The notes under the pieces were generated by a model. The model was not told the origin of the DNA, searched no databases, and worked only from the letters and a program-made list of their open reading frames with translations. From assembly GCA_038747915.1 (NCBI GenBank), contig JBCDJJ010000102.1, positions 1-11,075 of the forward strand: 11,075 nt of DNA, in the 5' to 3' direction. Below, piece by piece: positions 1-5,704 of this stretch. The stretch's first letter is position 1; every line of letters begins with the position of its first letter. The stretch is from JBCDAP01 sp038747915. Lineage in GTDB: Bacteria; Planctomycetota; Phycisphaerae; Phycisphaerales; UBA1924. A program made the position numbers and the translations under genes.

Positions 1-501
1 CGCCAGCTGCGCCGCCGCCCACCGATCGTCCGGCGCGGCGCGCGCCCATCGGCGCGCGCACTCCGCTGCTATCGCCGCGTTGTTCAACGACTGGGCGTAC
101 TCGAATAAACGCCGCTGGAGTGCCGCATCGTCGGGACGAATCGCTGAGGCACGCCCGATCATCTCCGCCGCACCCGCCGGGTCGTTGAGCCGGCTGCGGA
201 GCCCGGCCAGTTGCCCCCACGCCTCCGCATCGCGCGGCGCTCGCTCGACCACCCGTTCGAGCAGCCGAGCCGCTTCGCCCGTCGCCCCCATCCGCAGCGC
301 GATCTCGGCGGACACACGCCACACGTCCGGCTCATCCGGGAACGCCGACTGCGCTTCCGTGCTCGCGCGAACCGCGTCCTGCACCCGGCCGGCACCGAGC
401 AGGCCACGGATCGTCTCGATCGAACGCTTGAGCCGGGCCTTGGCCGCCCAGTCTCCGGTCGGCGTTCCGCGGCGCCCGGGCTTGCGAGGCCGCTTCCCCA
501 C
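1..501 (-). CDS. TPR-repeat protein, C-terminus cut by window edge
   Basis: An open frame runs from a GTG at 501 to the window edge (167 codons visible) with no internal stop. After a basic N-terminus (residues 3-11, rich in Lys, Arg and Pro) come four consecutive 34-residue units at about 24-57, 58-91, 92-125 and 126-159, and the start of a fifth. Each has the TPR pattern: small residues at helix-packing positions and a Pro-Asp/Asp-Glu end (FPDEPDVW, APRDAEAW, IRPDDAAL, APDDRWAA). TPRs are protein-protein interaction scaffolds; the partner is unknown. No signal peptide is seen, so it is probably cytoplasmic. The gene starts 12 nt after the sdhB stop, in the same frame, so it is probably the last visible gene of the sdh transcript. 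GTG at 504 is an alternative start, but the GGAGG at 507-511 sits 5 nt from GTG 501 and only 2 nt from GTG 504. A role in Sdh assembly is possible but only inferred from position. Confidence 0.82.
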   Translation of the reverse strand, partial: MGKRPRKPGRRGTPTGDWAAKARLKRSIETIRGLLGAGRVQDAVRASTEAQSAFPDEPDVWRVSAEIALRMGATGEAARLLERVVERAPRDAEAWGQLAGLRSRLNDPAGAAEMIGRASAIRPDDAALQRRLFEYAQSLNNAAIAAECARRWARAAPDDRWAAAQLA

Positions 502-506
502 CACCG

Positions 507-511
507 CCTCC
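507..511 (-). promoter_or_regulatory. Shine-Dalgarno site of the TPR gene
   Basis: On the minus strand GGAGG lies between the sdhB stop (514-516) and two tandem GTG codons. Spacing of 5 nt favours GTG 501 over GTG 504 as the start. Confidence 0.6.
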
Positions 512-513
512 GA

Positions 514-1323
514 TCAGTCCTTGCCCATGAAGAAGCTCTTGACGCTGTGAATCGTCACGGCCCGCCCGATCGACGCGATCGACTCGGTCAGGGGGATCTC
601 CTTCGGGCACACCTCCACGCAGTTCTGCGCGTTGCCGCACTCGTTGATGCCGCCCGGCTTGCTGAGCTCGGTGAGCCGCTTGCTCGCGCGTGTCTGGCCG
701 GTCTCGTGCATGTTGAAGTACCGCACCTGGCTGATCACCGCGGCCCCGACGAACGACGAGTCCCACTTCTGCTCATCTTCCTCGAGTGTGTACTGCGGGC
801 ACGCCTCGAGGCAGCACCCGCAGCTCATGCACGTGCTGAGCGTGTACCGCGTCTCCTGATCATCGGGGCTCTCCGAGGGGCCCGCCCCGCGGTCGAACGT
901 GCTGTCGATCGGCACCCAGCACTCGGTCCGGCGGAGCGAGGCGAAGAGTCGCTCGCGATCGACCCACAGGTCACGGATCACCGGAAACTTGCTCATGGGC
1001 TCGAGCGAGACCACATCGCCATCGTTCGGCGCGTAGTCGTCGATCAAACACGAGCAGCTCTGCCGGACCATGCCGTTGATGACCATCGTGCACGAGCCAC
1101 ACACCTCCTCGAGGCATCCCGAGTCCCACACCACCGGCGTGGTGCGCACGCCCTCGACCGTTGTCGGATGAGCCGCGATGTACTGAAGACACGAGATGAC
1201 GTTCGCGCCCGGCTCGACCGGCACGTCGAAGCTCTCCCACCGGCTCGGCTTGCCGGGCCCGTCGCACCGCTTGACCTTGAAGCGGACGGTGCGGGAACGA
1301 ACAGCAGTGTTATCGGCGATCAT
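514..1323 (-). CDS. sdhB: Succinate dehydrogenase iron-sulfur subunit SdhB
   Basis: This 269-residue protein carries electrons from the SdhA flavin to the quinone site on the membrane anchor. All three cluster motifs are visible. The [2Fe-2S] ligands are C70, C75, C78 and C90 in a plant-ferredoxin-like N-terminal domain. The [4Fe-4S] motif is C165-x2-C168-x2-C171-x3-C175 followed by Pro. The third motif, C229-x5-C235-x3-C239-P, with the typical GNAQNC sequence, supplies the [3Fe-4S] cluster. Sequence style and length (Bacillus SdhB is about 250) match the Bacillus/epsilonproteobacterial class. The ATG overlaps the stop of the upstream nucleotidyltransferase gene as ATGA, and GGAG at 1331-1334 gives 7-nt spacing, so translation of the two is probably coupled. 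In most sdhCAB operons sdhA directly precedes sdhB; here another gene intervenes. Identity is very secure; direction of electron flow (Sdh versus fumarate reductase) cannot be told from sequence alone. Confidence 0.97.
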   Translation of the reverse strand: MIADNTAVRSRTVRFKVKRCDGPGKPSRWESFDVPVEPGANVISCLQYIAAHPTTVEGVRTTPVVWDSGCLEEVCGSCTMVINGMVRQSCSCLIDDYAPNDGDVVSLEPMSKFPVIRDLWVDRERLFASLRRTECWVPIDSTFDRGAGPSESPDDQETRYTLSTCMSCGCCLEACPQYTLEEDEQKWDSSFVGAAVISQVRYFNMHETGQTRASKRLTELSKPGGINECGNAQNCVEVCPKEIPLTESIASIGRAVTIHSVKSFFMGKD

Positions 1324-1898
1324 GAATCGTCTCCGGGATCATCGGGGTCGAGACGGTCGGCGTACTTCGGGGCACGCCCGAGCGAGTCGATCAACTTCTT
1401 GAACGCTGCCCTCTGCTCCTTTGGCAGCTTCGTCACAAACGACTTGTCGAGCGGGATCGCACGCGCAAGCTCAACGACATCCGCGATGTCTTTCACGCGA
1501 TGCGCTTGATTGAGACCCGAGTGCAGCTTGAATCGGACTAAATCCGCGAGGCCGACAACACGGATGCCATCAATTTCTGAGACATGCGTGAACTCGGAGC
1601 CGGTCACACGCTGATCGATAACGTGAATCGCGACACCATCGAGCACAAACTCACGGTTCTCGTCATCCCACACCGCACCGACTGCATCGAGCTTTGCACG
1701 AGTGGTCTTTGGATCCACCATATACAGGTCAACATCTTCGGTCGACCGGCGATACCCATGGAGGAAGACCGCGATGCCACCCAGCACCGGACCGACACCG
1801 CAGTGCGACACAACTCGTGCAACATCAAGAATCTTGCTGTCCATCTCAAAGATCCCGATGGCAAGCTCGGCCGGGTTGTCACGCTGGATGATCGTCAT
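1320..1898 (-). CDS. Nucleotidyltransferase-fold protein (AbiEii/DUF6036-like) within the sdh operon
   Basis: From ATG 1898 the product is 192 residues. Residues 38-60 read as a polymerase-beta-type nucleotidyltransferase core: Gly-Gly (40-41), His-Gly (47-48), Arg-Arg-Ser-Thr, then the metal-binding acidic pair D55-x-D57 in TEDVDLYM. A possible third acid is D95 in the strand IHVID. Further on, GLADLVRFKL (116-125) and HRVKDIADVVEL (133-144) resemble the helical part of AbiEii/DUF6036-like proteins, which are often toxin-like or of unknown role. Family assignment is from motif recall, not a search. No antitoxin partner (AbiEi-like winged helix) is adjacent. A hand count over 1381-1860 gives about 56% GC against about 67-70% in sampled lines of sdhA, suggesting later acquisition. 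It ends in an ATGA overlap with sdhB. The start is uncertain: TTG 1907 adds three residues, ATG 1844 removes 18, and none has a strong Shine-Dalgarno. Substrate is unknown. Confidence 0.75.
   Translation of the reverse strand: MTIIQRDNPAELAIGIFEMDSKILDVARVVSHCGVGPVLGGIAVFLHGYRRSTEDVDLYMVDPKTTRAKLDAVGAVWDDENREFVLDGVAIHVIDQRVTGSEFTHVSEIDGIRVVGLADLVRFKLHSGLNQAHRVKDIADVVELARAIPLDKSFVTKLPKEQRAAFKKLIDSLGRAPKYADRLDPDDPGDDS
1331..1334 (-). promoter_or_regulatory. sdhB Shine-Dalgarno inside the upstream gene
   Basis: GGAG on the minus strand lies 7 nt before the sdhB ATG and within the last codons of the nucleotidyltransferase-like gene. The sdhB ribosome-binding site is therefore embedded in the inserted gene rather than in sdhA. 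Confidence 0.6.
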
Positions 1899-1951
1899 GA
1901 TGCTCAATCATTCGCTGCGGGGCACCGCGATTCACCCGCGGCCCGCGCCGC

Positions 1952-3931
1952 TCAGCTCGCCGCCGTAGCCTCCGGCTTCTTCTTGGTGTCCTCGGCCTTG
2001 TCCACCTTGCCGTACGTCCGCGCCCGCGGCGTGACCAGGCTCGTGTCCACCTCACGCCAGTTCAGCGTGCACTCACCACTCGCCGCGTCGTACTCCGCGA
2101 CCGATGCCTTCAGGAACTGCTCGTCGTTGCGATCGGGGTAGTCGAGGCGGTAGTGCGAACCGCGGCTCTCGCGCCTCTCCAGGCTCGCCCGAGCGATCGC
2201 CTCGGCAAGCGTGATCATGTCCCCCACCGCTCGCGAGTAGCTCAGCGACTGGTTGGTCCACGTCGCATCATCGGCGAGCGTCGCCTTGGCATACCGGCCC
2301 TTGAGCTCGCTCACCTTCTCGATGAGCTTGCCGAGCCGCTCCTCGGTCTTCACCACCGTGCACTGGTTGTTCATCCACTCACCGAGTTCCTTGCCGATCT
2401 CGTAGGGGTTGAACTCGGCCGAGTCGGACCCACCAGCGGTTGCTGTGTCCGTGAGATTGCTGACCTTGGCCTCCTCCTGCTCGACCACGCGATCGAACAC
2501 CGACGCGTGCAAGTCGCCCGCCCGCTTGCCCTCCGGCACCTCGTCGCGCACGTAGTTCACCACCGAGAGCCCGCAGTAGAGCCCATCGAAGATGCAGCTC
2601 AGCAACGCGTTCGCGCCAAGGCGCGTCGCGCCGTGGTACTGGAAGCCAACCTCCCCGAAGGCGTACAGCCCGGCGATGTTGGTCATCATGTTGTTCGGCG
2701 CACCGAGCGCCATGCCGTGACCGGGCTCGGTGCCGATCGGTGCCGTATTGCCGGGCTTGTGCTCGCCCCACGGCTGCTCGGGCTGATAGTTGCCGGGTGT
2801 GAAGGTCGTCCACAGACCGCCCATCGAGTAGTGCACCGCTGGGAAAATCTTCATGGGCGTGTGCCGCGGGTCGTCGCCGACAAACTTCTCGTAGATCTCC
2901 ATGATCCCGCCGAGCTTGCGAGTGAGGTACTCGGGCTCGCGATGCGTGAGATCGAGGTACACCATGTTCCCGCCCCCGACACCCATACCCTCGTTCACGC
3001 AGATATCGAAGATCTCACGCGTGGCGATGTCGCGGGGCACGAGGTTGCCGTACTTGGGGTACTTCTCTTCAAGGAAGTAGTACCGCTCACCTTCCGGGAT
3101 GTTCGAAGGGTCGCGCTGATCACCCGGTGCGCGGGGCACCCACACGCGGCCACCCTCGCCGCGGGCCGACTCGCTCATCAGCCGGCACTTGTCGGCACCA
3201 GGGATCGCAGTCGGATGCACCTGGATCATCTCGGCGTTGCCGTACCACGCCCCAGCGGCGTAGCACCGCGCCGCAGCGGCACCGTTGCACATCACGCTGT
3301 TGGTGCTCTTGCCGAACACCAGCCCAGGACCGCCGGTCGCGATCACCACCGCGTCCGACCGGAACGCCTGGATCCGCATCGTCCGAAGATCCTGCGCGAC
3401 GATGCCCACGCACCGCCCGTCCTCCATCACCGGCCAGAGAAACTCCCAGAACTCGAACTTGCGAACCTTGCCCTCGGCCTCGTACCTGCGGGTCTGCTCG
3501 TCCAGGGCGTACAGCAACTGCTGCCCCGTGGTCGCACCCGAGAAGTGGGTCCGTTTGAACAGGCTGCCGCCGAACAGGCGGAGGTCGCGGAAGCCCTCGG
3601 TCGTGCGGTTGAATGGCACACCCATCCGGTCGAGCAGGTCGATGACCTTCGGCGCGTAATTGGCCATCTCGAGCACAGGGTGCTGATCGGCCAGGTAGTC
3701 GCCGCCGTAGATCGTCTCGTCGAAGTGCTGATACTCGGAGTAGCCCTGCTGACGCGCGACATCGTTGCAGGCGTTGATACCGCCCTGTGCGCACACCGAG
3801 TGAGACCGCTTCACGGGCACCAGAGAGAACAGATCGACTCCCATGCCGTTCTCAGCGATGCGCACCGCTGCAGCGAGCCCCGCGAGCCCGCCGCCGACCA
3901 CGATCACCCGATGCTCCTGTGTCGCCACCAT
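1952..3931 (-). CDS. sdhA: Succinate dehydrogenase flavoprotein subunit SdhA
   Basis: This 659-residue FAD protein oxidises succinate to fumarate. The dinucleotide-binding motif is VVGGGLAG (11-18). H44 in HSVCAQGG is the expected covalent FAD attachment residue. Active-site landmarks follow: H239 in QVHPTAIPG, R257 in SARGEGG, R300 in the PRDIATRE segment (the usual catalytic arginine), H367 in VHYSMGG, and R437 in HGATRLGAN, where family members more often have Asn in place of the Thr. AAGGGA at 3939-3944 lies 7 nt before the ATG. It is longer than Bacillus SdhA (about 586), partly because of roughly 36 extra residues between GGLW (374) and MTNIAGLY (416), and partly because of a charged Lys/Glu-rich C-terminus. 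It is separated from sdhC by 142 bp, an unusually long gap for this operon. Identity is secure. Confidence 0.97.
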   Translation of the reverse strand: MVATQEHRVIVVGGGLAGLAAAVRIAENGMGVDLFSLVPVKRSHSVCAQGGINACNDVARQQGYSEYQHFDETIYGGDYLADQHPVLEMANYAPKVIDLLDRMGVPFNRTTEGFRDLRLFGGSLFKRTHFSGATTGQQLLYALDEQTRRYEAEGKVRKFEFWEFLWPVMEDGRCVGIVAQDLRTMRIQAFRSDAVVIATGGPGLVFGKSTNSVMCNGAAAARCYAAGAWYGNAEMIQVHPTAIPGADKCRLMSESARGEGGRVWVPRAPGDQRDPSNIPEGERYYFLEEKYPKYGNLVPRDIATREIFDICVNEGMGVGGGNMVYLDLTHREPEYLTRKLGGIMEIYEKFVGDDPRHTPMKIFPAVHYSMGGLWTTFTPGNYQPEQPWGEHKPGNTAPIGTEPGHGMALGAPNNMMTNIAGLYAFGEVGFQYHGATRLGANALLSCIFDGLYCGLSVVNYVRDEVPEGKRAGDLHASVFDRVVEQEEAKVSNLTDTATAGGSDSAEFNPYEIGKELGEWMNNQCTVVKTEERLGKLIEKVSELKGRYAKATLADDATWTNQSLSYSRAVGDMITLAEAIARASLERRESRGSHYRLDYPDRNDEQFLKASVAEYDAASGECTLNWREVDTSLVTPRARTYGKVDKAEDTKKKPEATAAS

Positions 3932-3978
3932 GCTGCTGTCCCTTTTCTCGTGTTGCCGCGTCGGTGCGTTGGTCTATG

Positions 3979-4002
3979 CGACCCGTGGTGCTCACCAGGT
4001 CG
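3979..4002 (-). other. Bulged hairpin in the sdhC-sdhA spacer
   Basis: Two nested inverted repeats are visible: CGACC (3979-3983) with GGTCG (3998-4002), and TGGTG (3986-3990) with CACCA (3993-3997). A 2-nt bulge (3984-3985) separates them on one side. As mRNA this folds to about nine pairs around a four-base loop. There is no T-tract, so it is not a standard intrinsic terminator. It could be a processing or stabilising element, or a DNA operator, upstream of sdhA. Confidence 0.4.
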
Positions 4003-4027
4003 ATCCCCAGGGTGCGAGATCGAACAT

Positions 4028-4045
4028 TTTCAATCAATACTGAAA
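4028..4045. promoter_or_regulatory. AT-rich dyad after sdhC, possible operator
   Basis: The plus strand shows TTTCA, an 8-nt spacer, then TGAAA, inside a local AT-rich island in otherwise GC-rich DNA, starting 28 bp beyond the sdhC stop. The layout resembles a regulator-binding dyad or promoter region for sdhA. I found no convincing -35/-10 pair, and no regulator family can be named. Confidence 0.3.
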
Positions 4046-4073
4046 CTTCGTGAGTCTAGCCCGTCCAGATGCT

Positions 4074-4985
4074 TCACTCATCGCCGGATGGCGAGGCCGG
4101 AGCGTCCGTGTCGATCGCCTGTGCGGCCTCGATCGTCTCGGCCGGCTCGCCGGGAGCGCCATGGTCCTCGTCCGAGCCGCGGTACGTCTCGATGACGACC
4201 TCTTCCACAGCCCTGGCCTTCTCCACGTCGATCAGCAGGGCACCCGCGAGCGAGGACCACCCCATCACCATGAGGCCGAGCCCGAGCGCCGCACACACAT
4301 ACCCCCAGCGCCGCTGCGCGGTTCGCGAGATCGTGAGGCCCCAGGTGATCGCCGATGTCCACAATCCGTTGGCAAAGTGGAACACGAGCAGCGTGACACC
4401 GGCGAAATACAGCAGCGACACGAGCACGCCCGCCACGGTCCACCCGTCTTCAACGCCGCGCAGCGCCATCGCGAGCGTGGACGCCGCGTAGCCCGAATCC
4501 CACTTTGTCCCACCTGGAATCAGGAATGTCCACCCCCACCGGAGCGTGGCCACGTGATAGAAGATAAAGAGGATGCCGATGTACCCGGACCACCGCTGAA
4601 GCGTGTACCGCCAGTTCGAGCTGTAGGTGTACAGCCGCGTGTTGCGCTGCCCTGAGAATGCGTACACAAAGCCAAGCACCGAGTGAAACGCGATCGAGGC
4701 CCACAACGCAATCTCAATGAGCAGCAGGTGCGGGATCTGGTCGTTGATCCAGATCACCTCTTTCACGAAATACGCCACCGCACCACCGAGCACCGATTCA
4801 GACTCAGCGCCGTAGCTCTTGCCCCGAAGGGCAAAGCTGCCCCACACGAGCGAAGAGTTCGTTGTGAGGTGGGCGATCAGAAAAAGACCGATCGGAAAGA
4901 TGCCGGTAAAGCTGTGCAGCCGGCGGAGCAGGAAATGGTGCTTCTGAAGGAAAGACTGTCCTGACGTGGTGGTGTCGGTGCTCAC
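4074..4985 (-). CDS. sdhC: Succinate dehydrogenase cytochrome b558 subunit SdhC
   Basis: This is the diheme membrane anchor of Bacillus type, binding quinone and holding SdhA/SdhB to the membrane. Five hydrophobic segments are visible at about 26-44, 86-109, 134-152, 184-206 and 228-252. Conserved histidines align by motif with the Bacillus subtilis protein: H24 (RRLHS), H39 (FLIAHL), H101 (IAFHSVLG), H144 (FYHVATLRW) and H203 (VFHFANGLW). The last four correspond to the known heme ligands. The SdhC match is strong through TWG (214-216). At 303 residues it is far longer than the Bacillus protein (about 202): it has an extra polar loop near 45-80 and an acidic, Ala/Pro-rich tail of about 50 residues after the last helix. 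The start is GTG, chosen because AGGAG at 4992-4996 lies 6 nt upstream. The gene lies 55 bp after the DUF1844 gene. Confidence 0.95.
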   Translation of the reverse strand: MSTDTTTSGQSFLQKHHFLLRRLHSFTGIFPIGLFLIAHLTTNSSLVWGSFALRGKSYGAESESVLGGAVAYFVKEVIWINDQIPHLLLIEIALWASIAFHSVLGFVYAFSGQRNTRLYTYSSNWRYTLQRWSGYIGILFIFYHVATLRWGWTFLIPGGTKWDSGYAASTLAMALRGVEDGWTVAGVLVSLLYFAGVTLLVFHFANGLWTSAITWGLTISRTAQRRWGYVCAALGLGLMVMGWSSLAGALLIDVEKARAVEEVVIETYRGSDEDHGAPGEPAETIEAAQAIDTDAPASPSGDE

Positions 4986-5040
4986 CGCTTGCTCCTGCGG
5001 GTGGTCGGAATTCGGATCGATGCACTCATGCTCGGGTCAC

Positions 5041-5547
5041 TCAGGGAGTGATGATGCCCCCGCCGGGCGGTGCCGACGGCGGCCCGGGAGCAGCCCCTGG
5101 ATCACCACCCTGTGCTTGCTGCTGCTGCATCTCTGCCATCGCCTGCATCAGCTCGACGAAGCGCGACCGCAACTCGCGGATGATCCCCGCGATCTCCTCG
5201 CTCTCTTCCGGCGTGAGGTTGCCCCTGGTCTTCTCTTCGAGCACCACCAGCAGATCGATCATGTGCGTGGCCGAATCGGGCGCGAAGATCGCCTGCCCTG
5301 TCTTGGGGTCCGGCATGCCACCGAGGTACAACAGCGCCTGCGTCGCGAGCATCCCCACGAGCCCACGGAAATCAGCGGGTGGCATCTGGCCAGGACCGCC
5401 CGCGCCACCGGTCGTCGCACGCTCGGCATCGCGTTTGGCCTCCTCCTCCGCGAGCTTGGCCTTCTCGGCCTGCGCCTGTGACTTCCAATCGTCGTCGACG
5501 AGGATCTTGGGGGTATCCTGAGGCCCGGCGTCGCCCTCGGGTGGCAT
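5041..5547 (-). CDS. DUF1844 family protein
   Basis: A 168-residue protein whose central region, about 58-136, matches my recollection of DUF1844: DFRGLVGMLATQALLYLG, then MPDPKTGQ, the helix MIDLLVVLEEKTRGNLTPEE, and an ELRSRFVELM end. No biochemical function is established for the family. Residues 21-45 are a charged Ala/Glu/Lys helix that could be a coiled coil, and the C-terminus (after 140) is Gln- then Gly/Pro-rich and probably disordered. There is no signal peptide or membrane segment. The start at ATG 5547 is well supported by AAGGAG at 5553-5558, 5 nt upstream; the frame stays open further upstream but without family similarity. It is the first gene of the minus-strand block and lies 55 bp before sdhC, so co-transcription with sdh is likely but unproven. 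Confidence 0.85.
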   Translation of the reverse strand: MPPEGDAGPQDTPKILVDDDWKSQAQAEKAKLAEEEAKRDAERATTGGAGGPGQMPPADFRGLVGMLATQALLYLGGMPDPKTGQAIFAPDSATHMIDLLVVLEEKTRGNLTPEESEEIAGIIRELRSRFVELMQAMAEMQQQQAQGGDPGAAPGPPSAPPGGGIITP

Positions 5548-5704
5548 CGCTACTCCTTGATCTGCACCGAGTTCTCCGGAAGTCTTCCACTCTGCTGACA
5601 ACTCCACGGGCACCGGCGCATCCCGTCGAGCAATGGGAATTCCCGCAGCAGTGTAATCGGGTGCCAACTGCCAATGGGCCCACTTGGTCGATAAACTCCG
5701 CGAA
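5548..5704. promoter_or_regulatory. Divergent intergenic region, DUF1844-sdh block versus lipoprotein-yraN
   Basis: These 157 bp lie between two genes pointing outward and must hold the start signals of both blocks. On the minus side a strong Shine-Dalgarno is at 5553-5558. A TGTAAT at 5652-5657 on the plus strand resembles a -10 box but lacks a good -35 partner, so no promoter is called. Confidence 0.45.

Noticed and set aside
1320..1898. An AbiE-type toxin-antitoxin pair
   Set aside because: Only the nucleotidyltransferase-like half is present; neighbours on both sides are sdh subunits and no winged-helix antitoxin frame is seen.
2153..4195. A 680-codon open frame on the plus strand across sdhA
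   Set aside because: It lies antisense to a certain sdhA and shows only Arg/His/Pro-rich low-complexity protein with no family motif. Long antisense frames are expected in high-GC coding DNA.
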